Shown piece by piece: positions 32,460-40,823 of a stretch of DNA of 45,602 nt. Under the pieces are notes generated by a model, which saw only the letters and a list, made by a program, of their open reading frames with translations, was not told the origin of the DNA and did no database searches. The DNA is taken from assembly GCA_947481635.1 (NCBI GenBank), contig CANKHJ010000013.1, forward strand, positions 1 to 45,602, in the 5' to 3' direction. The stretch is from Bradyrhizobiaceae bacterium. GTDB taxonomy: Bacteria; Pseudomonadota; Alphaproteobacteria; Rhizobiales; Xanthobacteraceae. The translations under genes were made by a program, and so were the position numbers. The first letter of the stretch is position 1. Each line of letters opens with the position of its first letter.

Positions 32460-34787
32460 CTACGCGACGTCCGGCAGATCGAACGCACTCATGCGCGGTG
32501 GTGACAGGCAGCGTTCGATCTCAACCAGCACGGTCTGGGCGACCGGCGATTGCGCCAGCCGCGACGTTCCCTTGTCGTTCGTCACCATGTTCGGGTTGCC
32601 GTGCTTCTCGAGACTGTCGGCCTTGCCGGGATGTTCCGGATCGTACCAGGCGCCGGTCGCGATCTGCGCAACGCCTTCGCGCAGACCGTCGACGATGTCG
32701 ACCGCCGAGATGAACGCGCCGCGGTCGTTGAACACGCGCACCGTATCGCCGGCCTTCAGGCCGCGCGCGGCGGCATCCTGGCCATTCATTTTGATCGGCT
32801 CGCGTCCGGCGACCTTCGACGCGCGGCTCAGCTTGGATGAATCATGCTGGCTGTGCAGCCGCGTCACTGGCTGGTTCGACAGCAGATGAATCGGAAACCG
32901 GGCGGTCTTGGTGCTGCCAAGCCATTCCGCCGGCTCGATCCAGGTTGGATGCGGCGGGCAATCGTCATACCCAAAGGACGCGATCTTCTCGGAGTAGATC
33001 TCGATCTTGCCGGACGGCGTCGGCAGATGGTTGCGGACCGGGTCGTCACGAAACGATCCGAACAAAGGCTGGCAGGTCTCGGGCGTAGGGAATTCATAAA
33101 GTCCCGCCTCCCAGAACATATCGAAATCCGGCAAGACGTGGTTGCGCGCAACGGCGTCGTGCCGCGCCTTCTCATACATGTGCCGCAGCCACATCATCTC
33201 GTCGCGGCCCTCGGTATAGGCTTGGCCGAAGCCGAGCCGCGCGCTGAGCTCGGCGAAGATGTCGAAGTCATTGCGCGATTGGCCGACCGGCTGCACCACC
33301 TGGCGCATCGCGACAAAGAAGCGACTCTGCTCCGCCGCCTGGATGTCGTTGCGCTCTAGCGTCGTGGTGGCCGGAAGGACGATATCGGCGAACTTTGCCG
33401 CCGGACCCCACCACGGTTCGTGCACGATCACCGTATCTGGGTGCTGCCACGCCTGCAGAAAGCGGTTCAGGTTGCCGTTGTGGTGAAACGGATTGCCGCC
33501 GACCGAATAGACTAGCTTGATGTCCGGATAGGTGATGGTCTTGCCGTTGTAATCCAACGTGGCGCCGGGATTGAGCAGCATGTCGGTGACGCGGCCGACC
33601 GGCACATGGTTGGTCACCCGGTTGACGCCCAGCGGCAGTGTCGGCCGCGGCAGGTTGGCGGGCAATGGCATTCCGGCGCTGCTGGTGGCGGCGATGCCGA
33701 AACCAAATCCGCCGCCCGGGAGCCCGATCTGCCCCAGCAATGCCGCAAGCACGATGGTCATCCAGATCGGCTGCTCGCCGTGATCGGCGCGCTGGATCGA
33801 CCAGCTGGTCGCGATCAATGTCCGGGTCTTGGCCATCTTGCGGGCCAGCGACCGGATCACGTCGGCGTCGATGCCGGTGATGGCGGCGGCCCAATCGGCG
33901 GTCTTCGGTTTGCCGCTGGTCTTGCCTAGGAGATAATCCTCGAACGGCGCGAAGCCGACGCAATAGCCATCAAGGAAATTCCGGTCGTGCAGATTCTCGC
34001 TCACCAGCGTATGCGCGAGTCCCAGCATCAGCGCGACATCGGTGTTCGGCCGCACCGGCAGCCATGAGGTCCGGACATTGTCGGCGACGTCGTCGCGCGA
34101 CGGCGAGATATTGATGATCTCAATGCCGGCGTCGCGTGCCTTCTTGAACCAGTCGGCGCTTTCATGCAGCACGGTGCCGCCCGACGAGATCTGCGTGTTC
34201 TTGAGATGCGCGCCGCCGAACAGCACCATCAGCCTCGTGTGCTGCACGATCAGTGGCCAGGGCATGTTGATGTGCGGGATGTCAGCGCGACCGATCACAT
34301 AAGGCGCGATATGCATCGCCGCGCCGAAGCTGTGATTGCCGAGCTTGTCGACATAGCCGCCGTTGAGTCCAAGGAACCGCTTCAGCACGCTTGGCGAATG
34401 ATGAAACCGCCCGGCGCTGGCCCAACCATAGGAGCCGCCGTAGATCGCTTCATTTCCAAATTCGGTGACGCGCCGGATTTCCTGTTTGACCAGCGTCAGC
34501 GCGTCGTCCCAGGTGACTTCGACGAAACGCTCGCTGCCGCGCTGCGCTCGCGATTTTTCCCGCGACCGGAGATAGCCCTCGCGGACGTGCGGTTTTGCAA
34601 CGCGCAGATCGCTGTGGACCAGCTCCGGCAATCCCGCATTCAGGCGCGATGGATGGGTGTCCCGTGCCAGCGGCACGGAGCCGGTCACCTTGCCGGATTC
34701 GTCAATGGTGACGTTGTAGACACCCCAATGGGATGCCGTCTGCGTGGGCTTGGTCATAGGCTGGAAGGTGCTGCGAATTTCCGTCAT
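32460..34787 (-). CDS. bisC: Cytosolic molybdopterin oxidoreductase of the DMSO-reductase family (BisC-like)
   Basis: A bis-MGD molybdenum enzyme reducing S-oxides or N-oxides. The motif GGSYGWASAGRFHH (about 118-131) contains the molybdenum-ligating serine (Ser124) that marks the BisC/TorA/DorA branch. There is no N-terminal 4Fe-4S motif and no twin-arginine signal, so unlike TorA and DorA it stays in the cytosol. The 775-residue length is that of biotin sulfoxide reductase. Start ATG 34787 is used; ATG at 34757 is possible. Family members reduce biotin sulfoxide and free methionine sulfoxide; an N-heterocycle N-oxide is conceivable here. The EAL regulator gene ends 32 bases upstream on the same strand. 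Confidence 0.9.
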   Translation of the reverse strand: MTEIRSTFQPMTKPTQTASHWGVYNVTIDESGKVTGSVPLARDTHPSRLNAGLPELVHSDLRVAKPHVREGYLRSREKSRAQRGSERFVEVTWDDALTLVKQEIRRVTEFGNEAIYGGSYGWASAGRFHHSPSVLKRFLGLNGGYVDKLGNHSFGAAMHIAPYVIGRADIPHINMPWPLIVQHTRLMVLFGGAHLKNTQISSGGTVLHESADWFKKARDAGIEIINISPSRDDVADNVRTSWLPVRPNTDVALMLGLAHTLVSENLHDRNFLDGYCVGFAPFEDYLLGKTSGKPKTADWAAAITGIDADVIRSLARKMAKTRTLIATSWSIQRADHGEQPIWMTIVLAALLGQIGLPGGGFGFGIAATSSAGMPLPANLPRPTLPLGVNRVTNHVPVGRVTDMLLNPGATLDYNGKTITYPDIKLVYSVGGNPFHHNGNLNRFLQAWQHPDTVIVHEPWWGPAAKFADIVLPATTTLERNDIQAAEQSRFFVAMRQVVQPVGQSRNDFDIFAELSARLGFGQAYTEGRDEMMWLRHMYEKARHDAVARNHVLPDFDMFWEAGLYEFPTPETCQPLFGSFRDDPVRNHLPTPSGKIEIYSEKIASFGYDDCPPHPTWIEPAEWLGSTKTARFPIHLLSNQPVTRLHSQHDSSKLSRASKVAGREPIKMNGQDAAARGLKAGDTVRVFNDRGAFISAVDIVDGLREGVAQIATGAWYDPEHPGKADSLEKHGNPNMVTNDKGTSRLAQSPVAQTVLVEIERCLSPPRMSAFDLPDVA

Positions 34788-34819
34788 GCGCAAGCGTCGC
34801 GCTGACGTTCTTAAGCGCG

Positions 34820-36076
34820 TCAGTGACGGGCGGCCGTGTTCTTGACCAACTGGGGGCCGATCGGGAACGCCGTCGGCAACTCGATGAAATCGTGAAACGG
34901 CAGCGGCTTCGAGAAGATGTAGCCCTGTGCCATGTCGAAGCCGAGCGAGCGGATCACGTTCAGGTCGTCCGGCTGTTCGACGCCTTCGGCGACGGCCTTG
35001 GCGCCGAAGCCGTGCGCAAGCTGAAGCGCGGCCTTGCAGATACTGCGCAGGGCGGGATCGCGCGCGCAGCCATCCACCATCTGGCGCTCGAGCTTCAGTT
35101 CGTTGAACGGCATGTCGCGCAACCGTTCGAACGTCGCATAGCCGTGCCCGAAATCGTCGATCGAGATCTGGAAGCCGTGCAGGATGGCGCGCGTTGCGAA
35201 CGCGGCCGCCGCGGCCTTGTCGTTGAGGAAATCGCTTTCCGTCAGCTCGAGCATGATCGGGTTCTTGGCGGGATGCCGGTCACGAACCGACCTGATGTCG
35301 TCGAGCAGGCCCGGGCGCACGAACGTCCGCGCGGCCACGTTGATCGAGAACACCAGCGGTCGTCCCATCTGATGAAGCGCTTGCGAACAACGCAGCGCGT
35401 CGTCGAGCGCCAGCATCGTCAGCTCATGCATGTCTTCATCCGACGCGTCCGGCAGGAAACTTGCGGGGGCCAGGATGCCCCGTTCAGGGTGGCGGATTCT
35501 GGCCAGGCTCTCCGCGCCGACCACTCGGTTGGTCAGGAGTTCGAGTTTGGGCTGATACCAGAATTCGACAGATTGATGGACCAGCGCCTCGCGCAACAGA
35601 TCGGGGTTCGACTGATCCGTGCTCAAGTCCTGCGCCGATGCGCTCGGTGTACCGATACCGGCGACCAGTGCGACAAGGTCGCGACGGCGGAAGGGTTTCT
35701 CCAGTACGCCGATGATCGTCATTCCCGATCTTTCGCCGAGCCGGCGTGCGTGATCCAGCACCGCGCCGGAATGGCCATTCATCAGAATGACTTTGCCGGC
35801 GAAAGACCTCTCGCGAAGCAGGCCAAACAACTCGATCGCGTCGGTATCGCCGAGCGACAGATCGAGCATGATGAGCTCGGGACGCGATGCTTCAAAAGCT
35901 TCAATGAAAGCGGCTTTTTCGATCACGCTCCTGGTCTTGAATCTGAGCTGGGTCAGCCAGCTCGCCGCGAGAGCGCCGATGTCAGGGTTGTCGTCGAATA
36001 CCAGAGCGCTGCGCCACAGCGCGGCGACGGCGCTGAGTGCGCCGCCATTGTCGCCGCGTAATGCAGAGTCATGCAT
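34820..36076 (-). CDS. Response regulator with REC and EAL (cyclic-di-GMP phosphodiesterase) domains
   Basis: The N-terminal receiver domain (about residues 26-145) has the phosphoacceptor Asp in LIMLDLSLGD and the conserved Lys in VLEKPFR. The EAL domain (about 170-405) opens with GAESLAR, so the signature reads ESL rather than EAL. It keeps SINVAA, LELTESD, the metal-binding DDFGHGYATF, ELKLERQ and AVAEGVEQ, so cyclic-di-GMP hydrolysis is likely. Residues 1-25 are of low complexity. It is transcribed divergently from a hybrid kinase gene, its probable partner. The receiver would thus control cyclic-di-GMP turnover in response to the kinase's periplasmic signal. Co-transcription with bisC downstream is possible. 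Confidence 0.9.
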   Translation of the reverse strand: MHDSALRGDNGGALSAVAALWRSALVFDDNPDIGALAASWLTQLRFKTRSVIEKAAFIEAFEASRPELIMLDLSLGDTDAIELFGLLRERSFAGKVILMNGHSGAVLDHARRLGERSGMTIIGVLEKPFRRRDLVALVAGIGTPSASAQDLSTDQSNPDLLREALVHQSVEFWYQPKLELLTNRVVGAESLARIRHPERGILAPASFLPDASDEDMHELTMLALDDALRCSQALHQMGRPLVFSINVAARTFVRPGLLDDIRSVRDRHPAKNPIMLELTESDFLNDKAAAAAFATRAILHGFQISIDDFGHGYATFERLRDMPFNELKLERQMVDGCARDPALRSICKAALQLAHGFGAKAVAEGVEQPDDLNVIRSLGFDMAQGYIFSKPLPFHDFIELPTAFPIGPQLVKNTAARH

Positions 36077-36269
36077 TGCTGCCAGTCCGCCGTCGTGCAG
36101 GTGAACCGACCCTGCAACTCACGGCATTAAGATGGGATTACCTTTCACCTGCTATTCCCGAGAACATCGGGCTTTGCAGTCTTTGCAACCCGTTGGCGAG
36201 AGAGCTTTAAAGCTCAGGTGTCGCCTTCCGTACCCAGCGCATGATCGGATTATCAAGCATGACGCGCCT
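36077..36269. promoter_or_regulatory. Divergent region between the REC-EAL gene and the hybrid kinase gene
   Basis: These 193 bases should carry promoters for both signalling genes. They contain the perfect 14-base palindrome at 36202-36215 and a direct TTTGCA repeat about 36184-36196. The in-frame codons from 36132 to 36269 read as non-family sequence rich in Arg and Cys, so I treat them as non-coding leader. Confidence 0.5.
36202..36215. promoter_or_regulatory. Perfect 14-base palindrome in the EAL/kinase divergent region
   Basis: GAGCTTTAAAGCTC is fully self-complementary and lies 55 bases before the likely GTG start of the kinase. A palindrome of this length in a divergent promoter region is a reasonable operator candidate. 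Confidence 0.42.
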
Positions 36270-38498
36270 GTGAGTCTGCGCACCCGCCTTCTCCTCCTCG
36301 TCGCGTTAGGGACGTTAGTGCCCGCTATCCTGGTCGGGCTGCGCTTTTTTCAGAATCGCACCAGCGAGATCGAGGCGACTTTCGTCAATTTGTCGGCGAT
36401 CGCGAACGACATCGCAAATGATCTCGACCAGAAGATCCAGGGCACGACGCAGTTGCATTATGGGTTGGCGCGGGCCCGCGATCTCGACACGCGGGACAAG
36501 GCAGCGTGTTCGGCGTTTCTGTCGGCGGTACGGGAAGAATATCCGCAATATACCGGTATCTTGTCGATCGACCCGGACGGAAGTTTGTTCTGCGATTCGT
36601 TGCAGACTGGGCGCGTTCTCGATCTCAGGGATCGAAACTATTTCAAACAGGCGCTTGCCTCGAAGGATGTCGTCGCGCTGGAGCCGGTGTTCGGGCGGCT
36701 GACCGGAATATCGGTACTTCAGATCGCCTACCCGGCGCATTCGGACGCCCAGGGTCTGAAGTTTGTGTTGCTCGCTTCGCTCAATCTCCAGACTTTCGCG
36801 GCCTACCATAGCGAGCGCTTGTCGCGGGGAACGGCCATCCTGATCGTCGACAGGTCCGGCACCGTCCTGGTCCGGCCGTCAGGGAAGCCCTGGTTCAAGC
36901 GAACCGATGAGTCGATCGCCGGTACGGAGTTGCTCAAGCTTGCGACGATCGGCAGGGATCAGTCCGTCGGCGAGGTCAAGGGCCTAGACGGCGGTACTCA
37001 GGTCTGGGCCGTCGCGCGTTCGCCCGCCCCGCGCGATGCCGGGGTCTATTTCATGGTCGGGCGATCCAAGGACGAATTGGTCGCCGCCGCCAACCAGCGC
37101 CTCGGCGAGGATCTCGCCATTCTCGCGGTGGTGTCGTTGCTGCTGTTTGCCGGCGTGTGGACGCTGGCCGAATTGGGATTCCGTCGTCCGCTCGGACGCA
37201 TCGCAAGGATGGCGACCAAGCTTGGCCTTGGCGACCTGAGCGCGCGCATTGTCCCGCCCTATCCGGGCGGCGAATTGGGTGGGCTGATGGCGGTGCTCAA
37301 CGGCAGCGCGGAGTCGCTCGAACGTCAACGGGCGTCGATCGACGACCTGAACCGCAAGCTCCGTCGATCCCAGAAAATGGAGGCGCTTGGTCAACTCACC
37401 GGTGGCCTCGCGCACGATTTCAACAATCTGCTCACGGTCATCATGGGCAATGCCGATCACCTCGCCGAGCAATTGCACGCCAATCCGCAATTGCGCAGTT
37501 TCGCCGAAGGCACCGTCGCGGCGGCCGAGCGCGGTGCGGAATTGACCAAAGGCCTGTTGGCGTTTTCGCGACAGCAGCCCTTGATCCCGAAGGATATCGA
37601 TGTCGGCCGGCAGATCGTCGGTATGCAGGTGATGTTGCGTCGCGCGCTCGGGCCCCACATCAAATGCAAGTTCATCCTGGCGCAGGATGGCTGGCCGGCC
37701 AGTGTTGACCCCGCACAATTGGAATCGGCGGTTCTCAACCTGGTGCTCAACGCACGCGATGCGATGCCCAAAGGTGGCTGCGTGACCATCGAAGTCCGCG
37801 ACGCGCCACTCGATGATGACTATGCCAGGCAAAACGAGGACGTGCGGCCCGGCGACTACGTGATGGTCGTGGTGTCAGACACCGGCACGGGCATGCCTCC
37901 CGACGTCGTGGCCCGGGCGTTCGAGCCGTTCTTCACCACGAAGGGTGTGGGGAAAGGCACCGGCCTTGGTCTCAGCATGGCCTACGGCTTCGTGAAGCAG
38001 TCCGGCGGGTCGATGAAGATTTACTCCGAACCGGGACACGGCACCGCCGTGAAGCTTTATTTGCCGCGCGGCCGCGCTGCGCATGTCGCGGACGAGCCGT
38101 TACGTCAACAGATCGCCGCGCCTGGCGGCAGCGAGACCATTCTTGTTGTCGAAGACGACGACATGGTCCGCCCACAGGTGGAACGGCAGCTCACGGACCT
38201 CGGCTATCACGTCATTCTGTCGCGCGATGGTGCGGCGGCGCTCGATACTTTGCGCGAACCGGGAAAAATCGATCTGTTGTTCACCGACGTGGTGATGCCG
38301 GGTGGTGTGTTCGGTCCCGAGCTTGCCGAAACGGCAACGCGCATGCGGCCAGGACTGAAAGTCCTCTACACCTCCGGCTATACCGAGAACGCCGCGGGGC
38401 AGGATGTCCGGCTCGATCCGGCGATCAGGCTCTTGAGCAAGCCGTATCGACGGCAGGATCTCGCGGAGATGCTGCGCTCGATTCTCACCGCGGCGTAG
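36270..38498 (+). CDS. Membrane hybrid histidine kinase (Cache-type sensor, HAMP, HisKA, HATPase, REC)
   Basis: With the GTG at 36270 (SLRTRLLLLVALGTLVPAILV) the protein has 742 residues. A first membrane helix spans about 6-23, followed by a periplasmic PDC/Cache-like domain of roughly 250 residues. A second helix (DLAILAVVSLLLFAGVWTLAELG, about 280-302) precedes a HAMP-like linker. The kinase core has the phosphoacceptor His in GGLAHDFNN, the N-box NLVLNARDAMP, and the ATP motifs VSDTGTGMP and GKGTGLGLS. The C-terminal receiver has ILVVEDDD and phosphoacceptor Asp in LLFTDVVMP. An earlier frame-open start at 36132 adds unlikely sequence before the membrane helix. Periplasmic PDC domains of this kind often bind carboxylates. 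Its expected partner is the divergent REC-EAL protein. Confidence 0.9.
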   Translation: MSLRTRLLLLVALGTLVPAILVGLRFFQNRTSEIEATFVNLSAIANDIANDLDQKIQGTTQLHYGLARARDLDTRDKAACSAFLSAVREEYPQYTGILSIDPDGSLFCDSLQTGRVLDLRDRNYFKQALASKDVVALEPVFGRLTGISVLQIAYPAHSDAQGLKFVLLASLNLQTFAAYHSERLSRGTAILIVDRSGTVLVRPSGKPWFKRTDESIAGTELLKLATIGRDQSVGEVKGLDGGTQVWAVARSPAPRDAGVYFMVGRSKDELVAAANQRLGEDLAILAVVSLLLFAGVWTLAELGFRRPLGRIARMATKLGLGDLSARIVPPYPGGELGGLMAVLNGSAESLERQRASIDDLNRKLRRSQKMEALGQLTGGLAHDFNNLLTVIMGNADHLAEQLHANPQLRSFAEGTVAAAERGAELTKGLLAFSRQQPLIPKDIDVGRQIVGMQVMLRRALGPHIKCKFILAQDGWPASVDPAQLESAVLNLVLNARDAMPKGGCVTIEVRDAPLDDDYARQNEDVRPGDYVMVVVSDTGTGMPPDVVARAFEPFFTTKGVGKGTGLGLSMAYGFVKQSGGSMKIYSEPGHGTAVKLYLPRGRAAHVADEPLRQQIAAPGGSETILVVEDDDMVRPQVERQLTDLGYHVILSRDGAAALDTLREPGKIDLLFTDVVMPGGVFGPELAETATRMRPGLKVLYTSGYTENAAGQDVRLDPAIRLLSKPYRRQDLAEMLRSILTAA

Positions 38499-38609
38499 AG
38501 CGAGCGTGCGGCTCTCTGGCGCGCACCGGTACGACGGCTTTGCCGGCCGTTTTGCGCCGGACTGTAGCATCGGTGCAGCTTTCCTGTCGCTGCATAGGCA
38601 AAAGCGTCG
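38499..38609. other. Short convergent intergenic spacer
   Basis: A 111-base gap between the converging kinase and leuD-like genes. It holds a short CGGC-TTT-GCCG hairpin near 38533-38543, followed after a few bases by TTTT. This could be a weak terminator but is too small to call with confidence. Confidence 0.3.
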
Positions 38610-39233
38610 TTAACTGGGAATCGCCTGCAGCCAAGGTTGTTCGGACGCGGTCTTGCGCTCCCAGCGATCGATCTCCGTCTTGTGTTTGAGTGACAGGCCG
38701 ATGTCGTCGAGGCCCTCCAGCAGCAGGGTGCGCTCCGCCGCGTCGATCGCAAAACCGAAGTGCTGATCGCCAGGGCCGGTCACGCGCTGGGCCTGGAGAT
38801 CGACCGTGAATGGCGCACGCCCCGCCACGTCCTGAACCAATGTCTCGAAACGCGGCATGGCGTCGCCAGCCAGCACCACCGGGAGCACGCCGTTCTGAAT
38901 GCAATTCGCGCGATAGAAATCCGCGAAGCTGCGCGCGACGATGCAGCGGATGCCGCGCGCGACCATTGCCCAGACCGCGCCCTCGCGCGCCGAGCCGCAG
39001 CCGAAATTTTCGCCGGTGACGAGGATCGCGGCATCACGATAATGCGGTTTGTTGAGCACGAAATCCGGGACGGCGTTCCCTTGTGCATCGAGCCGCCAGC
39101 GCGAGAACCAGGCTGCGGCGTAGTCGGGATGCAGGCTACGCGAGGCCTGAGCCGGCGTGATCTGATCGGTGTTGACGTCGTCGAGCAGCAGCGGCGCGGC
39201 GATGCCGGTGACAATGGTGAAGGGCTGCGTCAC
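38610..39233 (-). CDS. leuD: 3-isopropylmalate dehydratase small subunit-like protein (LeuD family)
   Basis: The swivelling domain of an aconitase-type hydro-lyase, 207 residues. It has the LeuD signature ITPAQASRSLHPDYAAAWF near the start, the substrate-binding loop GENFGCGSAREGAVWAM, and RSFADFYRANCIQNGVLP. Its ATG overlaps the stop of the large-subunit gene by four bases. LeuCD isomerises 2- and 3-isopropylmalate in leucine synthesis, but the loop that sets substrate choice varies between leucine, citramalate and dimethylmalate enzymes. No leuA or leuB is next to it. A second role in polycarboxylate breakdown is plausible given tcuAB and two Bug proteins in this window. Confidence 0.88.
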   Translation of the reverse strand: MTQPFTIVTGIAAPLLLDDVNTDQITPAQASRSLHPDYAAAWFSRWRLDAQGNAVPDFVLNKPHYRDAAILVTGENFGCGSAREGAVWAMVARGIRCIVARSFADFYRANCIQNGVLPVVLAGDAMPRFETLVQDVAGRAPFTVDLQAQRVTGPGDQHFGFAIDAAERTLLLEGLDDIGLSLKHKTEIDRWERKTASEQPWLQAIPS

Positions 39234-40651
39234 GGCCGGCCCTCCAGCATCGGGCGCACGTCGACGATGCGGCCGGCAATCGCGGCGGCCGCCACCATCG
39301 CCGGACTGGCAAGGTGGGTGCGCACATCGCGGCCCTGGCGGCCCTCAAAATTGCGGTTCGAGGTGGACATGATGCGCTCGCCCGGATTGGCGCGCGCGCC
39401 GCTGCCGCCGGCGCACATCGAGCAACCGGATTCATGCCATTCGAATCCGGCCGCCTTGAACACCTGATCGAGGCCGCACGCTTCCGCCTCGCGGCGCACC
39501 GTCATCGAACCGGGCACCACGATCGCGTGTACCTGCGGCGCGACCTTGCGTCCGCGCAACACCGCCGCGGCGCTTTCGAGATCGGTCAGGCGCGCATTGG
39601 TGCAAGAGCCGATGAAGGCGCGGTTGATCGGCATGCCAGCGATCGGCGCGCCTTGGGTCAGCGCCATGTAGTCGAGCGCACGCCGCCATGCCGCTTCGCG
39701 TCCCGGCGGGGCTGTGCCGATGTCAGGCACCGGCGCTGAAATGCCGATCGACTGGCTCGGGTCGGTGCCCCAGGTCACCTGTGGCTCAAGACCGGCGCAA
39801 TCCACATCGAGTTCGGTGTCGAAGATCGCGTCGTCGTCGCTCCTTAATGTTCGCCATCGCGCCAGCGCCTGGTCCCAAGCCGCACCGCGCGGCGCCATGC
39901 GGCGGCCGGCGAGCCATTGGAACACCGCGTCATCCGGCGCCGACAGCGCGCTGCGCGCGCCCATTTCGGTGCACATGTTGCAGAGCGTGAAGCGGCCTTC
40001 GACCGGGATCGCCGCCACGGCGGAGCCGGTCAATTCGACCACCGCGCCGCGCGCGCCGTCGACGCCGAGCCGCGCGATCGCATGCAGGATCACATCCTTG
40101 GCGGTGACGCCATGGTCAAGACGGCCATGCAGCGTCAGCCGCAGCGTCGCGGGCCGCGCCAGCGCCATGGTCTGGGTGGTGAGGATGTGTTCGAGTTCGG
40201 TGCTGCCGCAGCCGAAGGCCAGTGCGCCGAGCGCTCCGACGGTCGCCGCATGACTGTCGGCGCAGGCATGCGTCGCGCCGGGCAGCACCATGCCGAGCTC
40301 GGGCGCGACGACATGCGAAATGCCCTGTTCGGGATCGTCGAGGTCGAACAGCCGCACGCCGTGGGTGTGGGCCGCCTGCCGGGTGGCGCGGATGATGTCG
40401 GTCGAGTCAGGCCTGGTGGTGTCGTTGCGGCCGGGGCGGGTCGCGACCGAATGGTCCTGGACCGCGAAAGTCAGATCCGGCCGGCGCAAGCGCAAACCCT
40501 GCTGCTCGATGCGCGCGAACACATGCGGCGCCCGGACCTCGTCGAGCATGTTGCGGTCCATATAGACGAGGAACTTGCCGTCGCCGCGTTGGGCAACGAC
40601 ATGGGCATCCCAGATCTTGCTGAACAAGGTCGCAGGCATCGGTTCCGTCAT
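39230..40651 (-). CDS. leuC: 3-isopropylmalate dehydratase large subunit-like protein (LeuC family)
   Basis: The 4Fe-4S-bearing catalytic subunit, 473 residues. Cluster ligands are Cys350 in FIGSCTN and Cys410/Cys413 in SGCSMCAGG; ACADSHAATVGALGALAFG and LCNMCTEMGAR are further family blocks. The ATG at 40651 is used; a TTG at 40675 would add eight residues. The sequence opens LFSKIWDAHVVAQRGDGKFLVYMDRNMLDEV, close to bona fide LeuC, so isopropylmalate isomerase is the default. As an apparently extra, unlinked leuCD pair beside Bug-type binding proteins, it could instead handle methylmalate or dimethylmalate-type acids. Confidence 0.9.
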   Translation of the reverse strand: MTEPMPATLFSKIWDAHVVAQRGDGKFLVYMDRNMLDEVRAPHVFARIEQQGLRLRRPDLTFAVQDHSVATRPGRNDTTRPDSTDIIRATRQAAHTHGVRLFDLDDPEQGISHVVAPELGMVLPGATHACADSHAATVGALGALAFGCGSTELEHILTTQTMALARPATLRLTLHGRLDHGVTAKDVILHAIARLGVDGARGAVVELTGSAVAAIPVEGRFTLCNMCTEMGARSALSAPDDAVFQWLAGRRMAPRGAAWDQALARWRTLRSDDDAIFDTELDVDCAGLEPQVTWGTDPSQSIGISAPVPDIGTAPPGREAAWRRALDYMALTQGAPIAGMPINRAFIGSCTNARLTDLESAAAVLRGRKVAPQVHAIVVPGSMTVRREAEACGLDQVFKAAGFEWHESGCSMCAGGSGARANPGERIMSTSNRNFEGRQGRDVRTHLASPAMVAAAAIAGRIVDVRPMLEGRP

Positions 40652-40823
40652 GCCCGAGCGGATCGGCGGGGGCAAGCCGGTGTTGAACGGGGCCCACCTG
40701 CGCGCGACGACGGGGTCGGGAGTTGCGGATTGCGCCGGTCTGGCCTCAATATCGCGGCAGCGGCGCTGCCCGATGAATGCGGCGCCATGACATCAATGTG
40801 GGTGCGCACCCAGGGAGAACGCC
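40652..40823. promoter_or_regulatory. Divergent region between the leuC-like gene and the first Bug gene
   Basis: This 172-base GC-rich spacer serves both directions. Next to the Bug gene it holds the perfect palindrome 40799-40812, directly followed by the ribosome binding site AGGGAGA (40812-40818) and ATG at 40824. I see no clear sigma-70 elements. Confidence 0.45.
40799..40812. promoter_or_regulatory. Perfect 14-base palindrome abutting the ribosome binding site
   Basis: TGGGTGCGCACCCA is fully self-complementary and touches the AGGGAGA ribosome site. It could be an operator. If transcribed, its short GC stem would sit just before the start codon and might affect translation. Confidence 0.42.

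Noticed and set aside
38533-38556. Rho-independent terminator after the kinase gene
   Set aside because: The stem is only four base pairs and the following T-run is short and displaced; not strong enough to annotate as a terminator.
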